Shown here piece after piece: positions 24,739-34,263 of a DNA stretch of 64,000 bases (positions are counted from its first letter, which is position 1; each line of letters begins with the position of its first letter). Where the stretch lies: positions 4,809,001 to 4,873,000 of the forward strand of contig NZ_CP118574.1 in assembly GCF_028898845.1 (NCBI RefSeq). Direction: 5' to 3'. This DNA comes from Streptomyces sp. WZ-12. GTDB taxonomy: Bacteria; Actinomycetota; Actinomycetes; Streptomycetales; Streptomycetaceae. The notes under the pieces were generated by a model. That model searched no databases, had not been told where the DNA came from, and saw only the letters and a program-made list of their open reading frames with translations. The position numbers and the translations under genes are program-made.

Positions 24739-25314
24739 GTGCTTCTCTCAGACAAGGACATCCGGGCCGAGATCGACGCAGGTCGGGTGCGCATCGACCC
24801 CTACGACGAGGGGATGGTGCAGCCGTCCAGCATCGACGTGCGGCTCGACCGCTTCTTCCGGGTGTTCGAGAATCACCGCTACCCGCACATCGACCCCGCC
24901 GTCGAGCAGCCCGACCTCACCCGAGAGGTCGTGCCGGAGGGCGACGAGGCGTTCATCCTGCACCCCGGTGAGTTCGTGCTGGCCTCGACGTACGAGGTCA
25001 TCGGCCTGCCGGACGACATCGCCTCGCGGCTGGAGGGCAAGTCGAGCCTCGGGCGACTGGGGTTGCTGACGCACTCCACCGCCGGGTTCATCGACCCGGG
25101 GTTCAACGGGCACGTGACGCTGGAGCTGAGCAATGTCGCGACGCTGCCGATCAAGTTGTGGCCGGGCATGAAGATCGGGCAGCTCTGCATGTTCCGGCTG
25201 ACCTCGCCGGCGGAGCACCCGTACGGCAGCGAGCGCTACGGCTCGCGCTATCAGGGGCAGCGCGGTCCGACCCCGTCCCGGTCGTTCAAGAATTTCCACC
25301 GTACGCAGGTGTGA
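24739..25314 (+). CDS. dcd: dCTP deaminase
   Basis: 191 residues, the usual length, with the trimeric dUTPase-fold motifs: [40 protein letters not shown] (catalytic Glu and phosphate-binding SSxGR) and [11 protein letters not shown] at the mobile C-terminus. It converts dCTP to dUTP for thymidylate synthesis. GTG 24739 is preferred because LLSDKDI is the normal N-terminus. A TATCCT -10-like box ends 8 bp before it and there is no ribosome-binding site, so the mRNA is probably leaderless. Confidence 0.96.
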   Translation: MLLSDKDIRAEIDAGRVRIDPYDEGMVQPSSIDVRLDRFFRVFENHRYPHIDPAVEQPDLTREVVPEGDEAFILHPGEFVLASTYEVIGLPDDIASRLEGKSSLGRLGLLTHSTAGFIDPGFNGHVTLELSNVATLPIKLWPGMKIGQLCMFRLTSPAEHPYGSERYGSRYQGQRGPTPSRSFKNFHRTQV

Positions 25315-25383
25315 GGCACCTCATGCAGGTGCGAGGCGGGGCCGGTGCGGGTCCCGGAGACGAAGAGAAGGTCTGGGAGAGTC

Positions 25384-25881
25384 GTGGGTGACGTGCGGGA
25401 GAACCTGACGTACGAGCGGTTCGGCGGAGCGATCCGGGAACTGGCGCAGACGATCGCGGATGACGGGTACGAGCCCGACATCGTGCTGTCGATCGCCCGG
25501 GGCGGGGTGTTCGTGGCCGGCGGGCTGGCGTACGCGCTGGACTGCAAGAACATCCACCTGGTGAACGTCGAGTTCTACACCGGGGTGGGCACCACCCTGG
25601 AGATGCCGGTGATGCTCGCGCCGGTGCCGAACGCGATCGACTTCTCGGACAAGAAGGTGCTGATCGCCGACGACGTCGCCGACACCGGCAAGACGCTGAA
25701 GCTGGTGCACGACTTCTGCCTGGGAACCGTCGCCGAGGTGCGCAGCGCGGTGATCTATGAGAAGCCGCACTCGCTGGTGAAGTGCGAGTACGTCTGGAAG
25801 CGCACCGACGACTGGATCAACTTCCCGTGGAGCGTCGAGCCGCCGGTGGTCCGGCGCGAGGGTCAGATCCTCGACGCCTGA
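25384..25881 (+). CDS. Purine-type phosphoribosyltransferase family protein
   Basis: 165 residues of the type I PRTase fold: SIARGGVFVAGGLAYAL at the N-terminal flexible loop and the PRPP loop VLIADDVADTGKT. It resembles xanthine/hypoxanthine-like transferases often adjacent to dcd in actinomycetes. The nucleobase is not deducible. GTG 25384 follows GGGAG; a second GTG at 25393 is possible. It ends before a perfect 13-bp terminator stem. Confidence 0.85.
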   Translation: MGDVRENLTYERFGGAIRELAQTIADDGYEPDIVLSIARGGVFVAGGLAYALDCKNIHLVNVEFYTGVGTTLEMPVMLAPVPNAIDFSDKKVLIADDVADTGKTLKLVHDFCLGTVAEVRSAVIYEKPHSLVKCEYVWKRTDDWINFPWSVEPPVVRREGQILDA

Positions 25882-25900
25882 CGGCCGCCCCGTCGCCTTC

Positions 25901-25932
25901 CCACGAGCCCGCGTTCTTCCGCGGGCTCGTGG
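25901..25932 (+). terminator. Terminator after the phosphoribosyltransferase gene
   Basis: CCACGAGCCCGCG (25901-25913) and its exact complement (25920-25932) enclose a 6-nt loop; CGTTTGTG follows. Confidence 0.85.
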
Positions 25933-26032
25933 CGTTTGTGGCGCGCCTTTCGGCCAGTTCCGTCCCCGGTGTTCCGCCGGTCACTACCTCCGAGTAAAAA
26001 CCGGCGGTAACAGCAGACCGGAGGGGAGGCCC

Positions 26033-27598
26033 ATGGTGCGGGCGAGACGCGGGCGAGGGCGGCGGCTGCGGGCCGCCGTGGCGCTGTCGGCGGCGGTGTT
26101 GACTGCCGCGTTCACGGTGACGGCCGGCGGCGCGAGCGCCGTCGGGGTCCGGCCCACGACGGCGGGAGCCGGAACGGCGGCCGGCCGGGGGGCCGTTGCC
26201 CCCCTGGCGCCGGAACTGGAACGGATCCGGGCACAGCAGGCGACCAAGCTGTACGGCGACCCCGCGGTGCGGCCGCTCGCCGACCGGAAGACCTCGCTGA
26301 TCTCGCTGGGCGACAGCGAGATCTCGGGCGAGGGCGTCGGGACGTACGAGCCGGGCACCGACGGGCCCACCAACTGGTGCCACCGGTCGCCGGACTCGGC
26401 GATCCACCGGACCGGGATCGCGGCGGACGTGACGTACAACGTCGCCTGCTCCGGGGCGTACACCGGCAACATCCGGATCGGCGGCAGCAAGCAGTACCCC
26501 GACGAGCTGGTGCAGAGCGACAGCCTGGCGATCGCGGCCCGCAACACCCGGCTGAAAATGGTGCTGTTGGTCGCCGGCGCCAACGACGACCTCCAGTTCG
26601 GCCCGGTGATGACGGACTGCGTCGAGCGCTGGTTCCTGTTGCAGGGGACCTGCGAGCCGAAGTACCAACCGGGGTGGCAGGCGCGCGTCGACGGCCTGGT
26701 GCCGAAGGTCGAGACGACCGTGCGGGACCTGCGCACGGTGATGCGCGGCGCCGGATACGCCGACGGCGACTACCGGTTCGTGGTGATGTCGTACCCGAGC
26801 CCGATCGGGCCGGACGTGGAGGACAACCCGCACTACCCCGGCAAGCTCCCGGGCGGCTGCACCGGCTACACCTCGGACGCCGGCTGGGGCCGCAACGCCG
26901 CCGTGCCGGCCTTCGAGCGCGGCGTCCGCAAGATCGCCCAGGACACCGGCGTCACCTACCTCGACTCCTCGCGGCTCTTCCACGGCCACGAGGTGTGCAT
27001 GGCCAACACCTGGGCCCGCGGGCTGTACGTCAACATCGCCAACCCCTTCCCGCCGGACGCCAATTCGGTCCGCCAGTCGTTCCACCCCAACGCCCGCGGT
27101 CACGCCGCGTTCGCGTCCTGCCTGACCCAGCTCTACGCGGCGCCGCAGTTGCGCGAGGCGTCCTGCGCCGACCCCGCGGACACCGGGCAGCCCAAGCTGT
27201 ACGCCGGCGCCTGGGACGACGCCTACCGGCCGCTGACGAACGCCGCGACCGGCGCGTGCGTGGACGCCACCGGCGGCCTGTCCCGCAACGGCACCGCGGT
27301 CGGCGGCTGGGACTGCAACGGCCAGCGCAACCAGGGCTGGTGGTACGACCCGGACCGCAAGTCGCTGCACGTGGAGCTGACCCAGGCCCGCTGCCTGGAC
27401 GTCCCCGGCGCCCGCTACGAGGCCGGGGCCAACCTGATCCTGTGGAGCTGCTCCGGCGCGGCCAACCAGCAGTTCACCCGGGACGGCGGCACGCTCCGGC
27501 CGACCGCCGCGCCGACGCTCTGCCTGACGCTGGGCGCGGCCAAGGACCCGCTGCGGCTCCAGAAGTGCGACGGGTCGGCGGCGCAGCGCTTCGCGTGA
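26033..27598 (+). CDS. Secreted SGNH-hydrolase (lipase-like) with C-terminal ricin B-type domain
   Basis: 521 residues. A twin-arginine-poor but basic signal peptide (RRLRAAVALSAAVLTAAFTVTAGGASA) ends near residue 38. The SGNH core has Ser in LGDSEISGEG, Asn in AGANDD and His in SFHPNARGHAAFA. The final ~130 residues form a beta-trefoil CBM13 (NAATGACVDATGG, TQARCLDVPGA and QxW-like repeats). It is a predicted extracellular esterase or lipase that binds a carbohydrate or polymer. ATG 26033 follows GAGGGGAGG. Confidence 0.88.
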   Translation: MVRARRGRGRRLRAAVALSAAVLTAAFTVTAGGASAVGVRPTTAGAGTAAGRGAVAPLAPELERIRAQQATKLYGDPAVRPLADRKTSLISLGDSEISGEGVGTYEPGTDGPTNWCHRSPDSAIHRTGIAADVTYNVACSGAYTGNIRIGGSKQYPDELVQSDSLAIAARNTRLKMVLLVAGANDDLQFGPVMTDCVERWFLLQGTCEPKYQPGWQARVDGLVPKVETTVRDLRTVMRGAGYADGDYRFVVMSYPSPIGPDVEDNPHYPGKLPGGCTGYTSDAGWGRNAAVPAFERGVRKIAQDTGVTYLDSSRLFHGHEVCMANTWARGLYVNIANPFPPDANSVRQSFHPNARGHAAFASCLTQLYAAPQLREASCADPADTGQPKLYAGAWDDAYRPLTNAATGACVDATGGLSRNGTAVGGWDCNGQRNQGWWYDPDRKSLHVELTQARCLDVPGARYEAGANLILWSCSGAANQQFTRDGGTLRPTAAPTLCLTLGAAKDPLRLQKCDGSAAQRFA

Positions 27599-27616
27599 AC
27601 GCCTGCCGTTCGGTAC

Positions 27617-27668
27617 GGCTGAGGGGCCCGTCCCGGGAGATGTCTCTCCCGGGACGGGCCCCTCAGCC
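27617..27668. terminator. 24-bp perfect bidirectional terminator between convergent genes
   Basis: The arms 27617-27640 and 27645-27668 are exact complements around a 4-nt loop. They lie 18 bp past the secreted lipase stop and 38 bp past the stop of the opposing Yip1-like gene, and can serve both. Confidence 0.92.
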
Positions 27669-27706
27669 ATGGGCTCTTCCGTGGGCCGGATCGCGCCGCG
27701 CGCCCG

Positions 27707-28669
27707 TTACAGGGTGCCGAGCTTCACCAGGGCCAGCAGCGCGACCAGTTGGATCGCGGCGGCGCCCAGCGCCTTGGGCCACGGCAGGTCGTGCGACTTG
27801 CTGACCATGGACGTCATCAGATAGCCGGTGGCGAGCCAGGTGGCCCACCCCAGGACCTGCACCAGCGGGCTGTCGCCCCCCAGGAACATGGCGAAAAGCA
27901 GCCGCGGAACGTCCGGAATCGTCATGATCAACATGGCCAGGCCGACGGTCGGCTGCCAGGCGCCGTCGCCGCCGAGCTGGCGGGCCATGGTGTGGGTGAC
28001 CGCGCTCAGGATCAGCCCACCGACGATGAACATCACCGCGGTGATCAGCACCCACGGGACGCTGTTGCTGAACGTGGCGTTGAGCACGTCCTCGCGGGCC
28101 TTGTCGAAGCCGAAGACCGCGAGCAGTCCGTAGAGGAACGTGACGATCAGCGCCGGGCCCCACAACGGGTGGTCCCGCATCTGCCAGAACGTGGGCGTGG
28201 GCCGCAGCACGATGCCGGACAGCAGCTCCTTCCACGGCAGCCGGGGGCCGGCCGGTGGCGCGGACGTCTGCCCGGCCCGGTAGGTGCCGCCCGCCGCGTA
28301 CTGCTCGTCGCCGGGCCCGTAGCCGTCCCCGTACGTGCCGTAGCCGTCCGGCGCCTCGCCGACGCTGAACTGCTGGGTGTGGCCCGGGGCGTTGTTCTGG
28401 GCGTCGTACGGTGCGTAGCCGCCGCCGTCGCCGAAGTACTCGGGCTCGCCCTGCGGCCCCTGCCCCTGCGGGCGTCCCTGCTGGCCCGGGCCGCCGTACG
28501 GCTGCGGCGCCGGGGGCCACTGGCCCCGCGGGGGCGTGGGCGGGGGCTGCGGGGGCTGCTGCCCGTACGTCGCCGGCGGCCCGTACCCGGGCGGCCCCTG
28601 CGGCCCCGCCTGTTGTCCGTCTTGCGCGGGACGGGCGTCCCGTCCGCGACCCATCCTGAATCCAGCCAC
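27707..28669 (-). CDS. Yip1-domain membrane protein with Pro/Gln/Gly-rich N-terminus
   Basis: 320 residues. The first ~130 are low-complexity (Pro, Gln, Gly, Tyr) and cytoplasmic. About five membrane segments follow (VTFLYGLLAVFGF, WVLITAVMFIVGGLILS, TVGLAMLIMTIPDV, VLGWATWLATGYL, LGAAAIQLVALLAL), as in Yip1/YIPF-like bacterial proteins. GTG 28669 is chosen because VAGFRxGRG is the customary N-terminus of Streptomyces homologues; ATG 28654 is the alternative. Function unknown. Confidence 0.8.
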   Translation of the reverse strand: MAGFRMGRGRDARPAQDGQQAGPQGPPGYGPPATYGQQPPQPPPTPPRGQWPPAPQPYGGPGQQGRPQGQGPQGEPEYFGDGGGYAPYDAQNNAPGHTQQFSVGEAPDGYGTYGDGYGPGDEQYAAGGTYRAGQTSAPPAGPRLPWKELLSGIVLRPTPTFWQMRDHPLWGPALIVTFLYGLLAVFGFDKAREDVLNATFSNSVPWVLITAVMFIVGGLILSAVTHTMARQLGGDGAWQPTVGLAMLIMTIPDVPRLLFAMFLGGDSPLVQVLGWATWLATGYLMTSMVSKSHDLPWPKALGAAAIQLVALLALVKLGTL

Positions 28670-28795
28670 GCTCCCGAACGTACCTGGTCCGGCAGATCGG
28701 GTGGCCCGCGATGGAGCGGCGGTGGCCCATTGGGGCCGAGCTGTGACAGTTCGCTGCACTTGGCCGGCCCCACGATTCCGGCTTTCCGGCCGTGG

Positions 28796-28910
28796 GCCTG
28801 CGGCGGGCCGCGCCGCGCGTCGTCGGCTCTCCCGCCGTGCCGCCGAGCCGCTGCGCGGGGCGAAGCGGAGCCGCTGCGCGGGGCTGTCGGGTGCGGTGAC
28901 GGGTGGGAGA
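28796..28910 (+). repeat. Dispersed intergenic repeat, copy 1
   Basis: Contains an exact 34-bp match (28870-28903) to the reverse complement of 52931-52964, plus a looser shared block (cgcgtcgtcggct, tcccgccgtg) further left, also present at 52931-53030. A 15-bp unit is directly repeated inside it (28848-28862 and 28870-28884). It lies in a ~350-bp gene-free stretch upstream of the Yip1 gene. Confidence 0.75.
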
Positions 28911-29016
28911 ACAGGTGAGTTGGGGCTGAGCTGACCGGTCTTCTTACGGTCACTGCTCAGCCTGGCGGCCCGAGTGCTCCGCGCCAGCGGGCCGGCGGTG
29001 GATGGGCGAAAAGGGA

Positions 29017-29044
29017 GACGGCCGGTCCCCTAGGGGACCGGCCG
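29017..29044. terminator. Perfect 28-bp palindrome
   Basis: ACGGCCGGTCCCCT and its complement run 29017-29044 without mismatch, 33 bp beyond the stop of the Fe-S oxidoreductase. It is almost certainly that gene's terminator. Confidence 0.8.
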
Positions 29045-29076
29045 TCAAACGCCCCGGTGTCCGGGACGTCGAGAAC

Positions 29077-31347
29077 TCACGTCGCGGGGGCCGGCTCCGG
29101 CGTGCCCGCCGTCTCCTCGTCGCCCGCCGGCGGATCCATCGGCGTCTTGACGGAGTCCAGCAGCAGTTGGGCGACGTCGACGACCTGGACGGATTCCCTG
29201 GCCTTGCCGTCGTTCTTCTTGCCGTTGACCGAGTCGGTCAGCATGACCAGGCAGAACGGGCAGGCGGTGGAGACGATGTCGGGGTTCAACGACAGGGCCT
29301 CATCAACGCGTTCGTCGTTGATGCGCTTGCCGATCCGCTCCTCCATCCACATCCGGGCGCCGCCGGCGCCGCAGCAGAAGCCGCGCTCCTTGTGGCGGTG
29401 CATCTCCTCGTTCCGCAGGCCCGGGACCTTGCCGATGATCTCGCGCGGCGGCGTGTAGATCTTGTTGTGGCGGCCCAGGTAGCACGGGTCGTGGTAGGTG
29501 ATCAGGCCCTCGACCGGGGTGACCGGGATCAACTTGCCCTCGTCGACGAGGTGCTGGAGCAACTGCGTGTGGTGGATGACCTCGTAGTCGCCGCCGAGCT
29601 GCGGGTACTCGTTGCCGAGGGTGTTCAGGCAGTGCGGGCAGGTCGCGACGATCTTCTTCGACGACTTGGGCTTCTTCGTCGACTCGTCCTCGCCGTCCTC
29701 GCCGAAGGCCGTGTTCAGGGCCTCGACGTTCTGCTGGCCGAGCTGCTGGAAGAGGAACTCGTTGCCCATGCGGCGGGCGGAGTCACCGGTGCACGCCTCG
29801 TCGCCGCCCATGATCGCGAACTTCACGCCCGCGATGTGGAGGAGCTCGGCGAACGCCTTCGTGGTCTTCTTGGCGCGGTCCTCCAGGGCGCCGGCGCAGC
29901 CGACCCAGTAGAGGTAGTCGACCTCGGTGAGGTCCTCGATGTCCTTGCCGACGACCGGGATCTCGAAGTCGACCTCCTTGGTCCAGGCCAGCCGCTGCTT
30001 CTTGGCCAGACCCCAGGGGTTGCCCTTCTTCTCCAGGTTCTTGAGCATCGTGCCCGCCTCGGACGGGAACGAGGACTCGATCATGACCTGGTAGCGGCGC
30101 ATGTCGACGATGTGGTCGACGTGCTCGATGTCCACCGGGCACTGCTCGACGCAGGCGCCGCAGGTGGTGCAGGACCACAGCACGTCCGGGTCGATGACCC
30201 CGTTCTCGGCGAGGGTGCCGATCAGCGGGCGCTCGGCCTCGGCGAGGGCGGCCGCGGGGACGTCCCTGAGCTGCTCCTCGGTCGCCTTCTCGGTGCCCTC
30301 CGCGTCCTTGCCGCCGCCGGCGAGCAGGTACGGGGCCTTGGCGTGCGCGTGGTCGCGCAGCGACATGATCAGCAGCTTGGGGGAGAGCGGCTTGCCGGTG
30401 TTCCACGCGGGGCACTGCGACTGGCAGCGGCCGCACTCGGTGCAGGTGGAGAAGTCCAGCAGACCCTTCCACGAGAAGTGCTCGATCTGTGAGACGCCGA
30501 ACTGGTCGTCCTCGCCCGGGTCTTCGAAGTCGATCGGCTTGCCGGCCGAGACCATCGGCTGGAGCGCGCCGAGCGCCGTGCCGCCGTCCGCCTCGCGCTT
30601 GAACCAGATGTTGGGGAAGGCCAGGAAGCGGTGCCAGGCCACGCCCATGTCGGTCTTCAGGGCGACCGTGATCATCCAGATGAAGGAGGTCGCGATCTTC
30701 AGGCCGGCGAAGAAGTAGGTGAGGTTCTGCAGCGTGCCCAGGCTCAGCCCCTTGAACGCCGCGACCAGGGGGTACGTGACGAAGTACGCCGCCTCGTAGT
30801 GGTCGACGCCGTGCTGGGCGCCCTCCAGCGCGTGCAGCGACACGATGCAGATGCCGACGATGAGGATGACGGCCTCGACGAAGTACGCCTGGCCCGTATT
30901 GGAGCCGGCGAAGCGGGACTTGCGGCCCGCACCGCCCGGCCGGTTGAGCTGCCGGACGGCGATCAGGACGAGGATGCCCAGGGTCGTCAGGGTGCCCATG
31001 CCCTCGACCCACAGCTCCCAGGGGAGCCAGTTGCCGATCACCGGCAGGATCCAGTCGGCCTTGAAGAGCTGCCCGATGGCGTTGACGATCGTCAGCAGCA
31101 GGGACAGGAAGCCCACCGCCACGAACCAGTGGGCCACGCCGATGACGCCCCAGCGGTTCATCCGGGTGTGGCCGACGAACTCCTTGGCCAGGGTGACCGT
31201 GCGCTGCACGGGCTCGTCGGTGCGGGTGCCGGCGGGCACCGGCTGGCCGAGTCGGACCTGGCGGAAGATCTGCAGGATGGCACGGCCGAACAGCGCGACG
31301 CCGACCGCGATTAGGACCAGCGACACGATGATCGCGGCGAGTTGCAT
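29077..31347 (-). CDS. Membrane-anchored (Fe-S)-binding oxidoreductase, HdrD/GlpC-like
   Basis: 756 residues. Six membrane helices fill the first ~270 residues (IIVSLVLIAVGVALFG at the start), then two 4Fe-4S sites (CTECGRCQSQCP and CTTCGACVEQCP) and two CCG domains (CPHCLNTLG...HDPCYLGRH and FCCGAGG...CPFCLVMLTD). This is the layout of heterodisulfide-reductase-like quinone-linked electron carriers found widely in actinomycetes. The physiological donor is unknown. The C-terminus has a Pro/Glu-rich tail. Its promoter region abuts the dnaK control region. Confidence 0.9.
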   Translation of the reverse strand: MQLAAIIVSLVLIAVGVALFGRAILQIFRQVRLGQPVPAGTRTDEPVQRTVTLAKEFVGHTRMNRWGVIGVAHWFVAVGFLSLLLTIVNAIGQLFKADWILPVIGNWLPWELWVEGMGTLTTLGILVLIAVRQLNRPGGAGRKSRFAGSNTGQAYFVEAVILIVGICIVSLHALEGAQHGVDHYEAAYFVTYPLVAAFKGLSLGTLQNLTYFFAGLKIATSFIWMITVALKTDMGVAWHRFLAFPNIWFKREADGGTALGALQPMVSAGKPIDFEDPGEDDQFGVSQIEHFSWKGLLDFSTCTECGRCQSQCPAWNTGKPLSPKLLIMSLRDHAHAKAPYLLAGGGKDAEGTEKATEEQLRDVPAAALAEAERPLIGTLAENGVIDPDVLWSCTTCGACVEQCPVDIEHVDHIVDMRRYQVMIESSFPSEAGTMLKNLEKKGNPWGLAKKQRLAWTKEVDFEIPVVGKDIEDLTEVDYLYWVGCAGALEDRAKKTTKAFAELLHIAGVKFAIMGGDEACTGDSARRMGNEFLFQQLGQQNVEALNTAFGEDGEDESTKKPKSSKKIVATCPHCLNTLGNEYPQLGGDYEVIHHTQLLQHLVDEGKLIPVTPVEGLITYHDPCYLGRHNKIYTPPREIIGKVPGLRNEEMHRHKERGFCCGAGGARMWMEERIGKRINDERVDEALSLNPDIVSTACPFCLVMLTDSVNGKKNDGKARESVQVVDVAQLLLDSVKTPMDPPAGDEETAGTPEPAPAT

Positions 31348-31590
31348 GGGAGGCTCCTCGAACCTGCGAGAGCGGGCGAAATCTGAAGGCGCTCCGCGTG
31401 ATCGGAAGCGGCCGGGCCGCGGGATCCGAGCGGAACTACTAAGCGGTAACTTTTCGGGTCTGCGCTGAGGTTACCCAGTATTCCGGGCCCCATGAAGCCG
31501 CCCGGCCGGTGATCTGTGTCGCGCACGCAACCGTCGCGCAGGCGCCGGCGTCCTCCCGAAGGGTCTGGTGAGGATAAGCGCCCCATAAAA

Positions 31591-31663
31591 GTTGAGTGGC
31601 CCTGACTCAGGTCTGTTGACAGGATCGATCGGGTGCTGCACGCTTGAGCCTGTTCCACTCAAG
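31591..31663 (+). promoter_or_regulatory. HspR-binding HAIR elements and promoter of the dnaK operon
   Basis: An exact HAIR pattern CTTGAGC-N7-ACTCAAG lies at 31643-31663. A second, imperfect one (TTGAGT-N7-ACTCAG) lies at 31591-31611. A TTGACA -35 box is at 31616-31621 between them, so the downstream HAIR would cover the -10 and start region. The HspR repressor encoded at the end of the operon binds such sites (known for Streptomyces). Confidence 0.9.
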
Positions 31664-31681
31664 TTAGCTGGAGGAATCGAA

Positions 31682-33535
31682 ATGGCACGTGCGGTCGGCA
31701 TCGACCTGGGCACGACTAACTCCGTCGTCAGTGTTCTCGAAGGCGGTGAGCCCACCGTCATCACCAACGCCGAGGGCGCCAGGACCACGCCGTCCGTCGT
31801 CGCCTTCGCCAAGAACGGCGAGGTGCTGGTCGGCGAGGTCGCCAAGCGCCAGGCGGTGACCAACGTCGAGCGGACGATCCGTTCGGTCAAGCGCCACATG
31901 GGCACTGACTGGAAGATCAACATCGACGAGAAGGACTTCAACCCGCAGCAGATCTCTGCGTTCATCCTGCAGAAGCTGAAGCGGGACGCGGAGTCCTACC
32001 TCGGCGAGAAGGTCACCGACGCGGTCATCACCGTCCCGGCGTACTTCAACGACTCCGAGCGCCAGGCCACCAAGGAGGCCGGTGAGATCGCGGGCCTCAA
32101 CGTCCTGCGCATCGTCAACGAGCCCACCGCCGCCGCCCTGGCCTACGGCCTGGAGAAGGAAGACCAGACCATTCTCGTCTTCGACCTCGGCGGTGGCACC
32201 TTCGACGTGTCGCTGCTGGAGATCGGTGACGGCGTCGTCGAGGTCAAGGCCACCAACGGTGACAACCACCTCGGTGGTGACGACTGGGACCAGCGCATCG
32301 TCGACTACCTGGTCAAGCAGTTCAACAACGGCCACGGCGTCGACCTCGCCAAGGACAAGATGGCGCTCCAGCGCCTGCGCGAGGCCGCCGAGAAGGCGAA
32401 GATCGAGCTGTCCTCGTCCAGCGAGACGACGATCAACCTGCCCTACATCACCGCCTCCGCCGAGGGCCCGCTGCACCTGGACGAGAAGCTCACGCGCTCG
32501 CAGTTCCAGCAGCTCACCTCGGACCTGCTCGACCGCTGCAAGACCCCGTTCCACAACGTGATCAAGGACGCCGGCATCGCGCTGTCCGAGATCGACCACG
32601 TGGTCCTGGTCGGCGGCTCGACCCGGATGCCCGCCGTCGCCGAGCTCGTCAAGGAGCTGACCGGCGGCAAGGACGCCAACAAGGGCGTCAACCCGGACGA
32701 GGTCGTCGCCATGGGCGCCAGCCTCCAGGCCGGTGTGCTCAAGGGTGAGGTCAAGGACGTCCTGCTGCTGGACGTCACCCCGCTGTCCCTCGGTATCGAG
32801 ACCAAGGGCGGCATCATGACCAAGCTGATCGAGCGCAACACCACGATCCCGACGAAGCGTTCGGAGATCTTCACGACGGCCGAGGACAACCAGCCGTCCG
32901 TGCAGATCCAGGTCTACCAGGGCGAGCGCGAGATCGCGGCGTACAACAAGAAGCTGGGGATGTTCGAGCTGACCGGCCTGCCGCCGGCGCCGCGCGGCGT
33001 CCCGCAGATCGAGGTCTCCTTCGACATCGACGCCAACGGCATCATGCACGTGACCGCCAAGGACCTGGGCACGGGCAAGGAGCAGAAGATGACCGTCACC
33101 GGCGGCTCCTCGCTGCCGAAGGACGAGGTCGACCGCATGCGTGAGGAGGCCGAGCGCTACGCGGAGGAGGACCACCAGCGTCGCGAGGCCGCCGAGACCC
33201 GCAACCAGGGCGAGCAACTGGTCTACCAGACCGAGAAGTTCCTCAAGGACAACGAGGACAAGGTGCCCGCCGAGGTCAAGACCGAGGTCGAGACCGCCGT
33301 CGGCGAGCTCAAGGAGAAGCTCAAGGGCGAGGACACGGCCGAGATCAAGACCGCGGCCGAGAAGGTCGCCGCGGTCTCCCAGAAGCTGGGCCAGGCCATG
33401 TACGCCGACGCGCAGGCGGCCCAGGGTGCCGAGGGCGCCCAGGCCGGCGGCCAGCAGCAGGCCAAGGCCGAGGACGACGTCGTGGACGCCGAGATCGTCG
33501 ACGACGAGAAGCCGAAGAAGGACGGTGCGGCGTGA
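31682..33535 (+). CDS. dnaK: Molecular chaperone DnaK (Hsp70)
   Basis: 617 residues: ATPase domain from [18 protein letters not shown], with phosphate loops [16 protein letters not shown] and [13 protein letters not shown], linker [19 protein letters not shown], then the substrate-binding beta domain and an acidic C-terminal tail. It is intact. ATG 31682 follows GGAGGAATCG. The stop overlaps grpE. In Streptomyces DnaK also acts as HspR co-repressor, so the operon is autoregulated. Confidence 0.99.
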   Translation: MARAVGIDLGTTNSVVSVLEGGEPTVITNAEGARTTPSVVAFAKNGEVLVGEVAKRQAVTNVERTIRSVKRHMGTDWKINIDEKDFNPQQISAFILQKLKRDAESYLGEKVTDAVITVPAYFNDSERQATKEAGEIAGLNVLRIVNEPTAAALAYGLEKEDQTILVFDLGGGTFDVSLLEIGDGVVEVKATNGDNHLGGDDWDQRIVDYLVKQFNNGHGVDLAKDKMALQRLREAAEKAKIELSSSSETTINLPYITASAEGPLHLDEKLTRSQFQQLTSDLLDRCKTPFHNVIKDAGIALSEIDHVVLVGGSTRMPAVAELVKELTGGKDANKGVNPDEVVAMGASLQAGVLKGEVKDVLLLDVTPLSLGIETKGGIMTKLIERNTTIPTKRSEIFTTAEDNQPSVQIQVYQGEREIAAYNKKLGMFELTGLPPAPRGVPQIEVSFDIDANGIMHVTAKDLGTGKEQKMTVTGGSSLPKDEVDRMREEAERYAEEDHQRREAAETRNQGEQLVYQTEKFLKDNEDKVPAEVKTEVETAVGELKEKLKGEDTAEIKTAAEKVAAVSQKLGQAMYADAQAAQGAEGAQAGGQQQAKAEDDVVDAEIVDDEKPKKDGAA

Positions 33536-34218
33536 CGGAGGAGACCCCGGGCTTCGAGGAGAAGCCCGACGTCCCTTCCGATGCCGCCCCCGAAGACGCG
33601 GCACCGGCCGAGTCCGCCGACAAGGCGGGCTCGGCCCCGGCCGGGGACGTCCAGGACGCAAGTCTGACGGCTCAGTTGGACCAGGTGCGCACCGCGCTCA
33701 GCGAGCGCACCACCGACCTCCAGCGCCTCCAGGCGGAGTACCAGAACTACCGCCGCCGGGTGGAGCGGGACCGTGTGTCGGTCAAGGAGATCGCGGTCGC
33801 CAACCTGCTCTCCGAGCTCCTGCCGGTGCTCGACGACATCGGTCGGGCCCGGGAGCACGGCGAGTTGGTCGGCGGCTTCAAGTCGGTGGCCGAATCGCTG
33901 GAGACGGTGGCGGCCAAGCTGGGTCTGCAGCAGTTCGGCAAGGAGGGCGAGCCCTTCGACCCGACGATCCACGAAGCGCTGATGCACTCCTACGCGCCCG
34001 ACGTCACGGAGACGACATGCGTCGCCATCCTGCAGCCCGGGTATCGCATCGGTGAGCGCACGATCCGCCCCGCGCGGGTCGCGGTCGCCGAGCCGCAGCC
34101 GGGTGCGCAGGGCGCCAAGTCGGCCTCCGACGAGGAGCCCAAGGGCGCCGAGGGCGGTAAGGGAGCCGAGGGTGCCGAGGCCGCGGACAAGGAGAACGGT
34201 GGCCCGGACGAGGGCTGA
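33532..34218 (+). CDS. grpE: Nucleotide-exchange factor GrpE
   Basis: 228 residues: an acidic disordered N-terminus, a long coiled-coil helix ([26 protein letters not shown]) and the beta-wing domain ending in [12 protein letters not shown]. The GTG start overlaps the dnaK stop (GTGA). The C-terminal 40 residues are Glu/Gly/Lys-rich. It releases ADP from DnaK. Confidence 0.97.
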   Translation: MTEETPGFEEKPDVPSDAAPEDAAPAESADKAGSAPAGDVQDASLTAQLDQVRTALSERTTDLQRLQAEYQNYRRRVERDRVSVKEIAVANLLSELLPVLDDIGRAREHGELVGGFKSVAESLETVAAKLGLQQFGKEGEPFDPTIHEALMHSYAPDVTETTCVAILQPGYRIGERTIRPARVAVAEPQPGAQGAKSASDEEPKGAEGGKGAEGAEAADKENGGPDEG

Positions 34219-34263
34219 CGTGCGGGCCGGAACGAGAGCCGTTCGGAAGGAGGGACGTCGAGG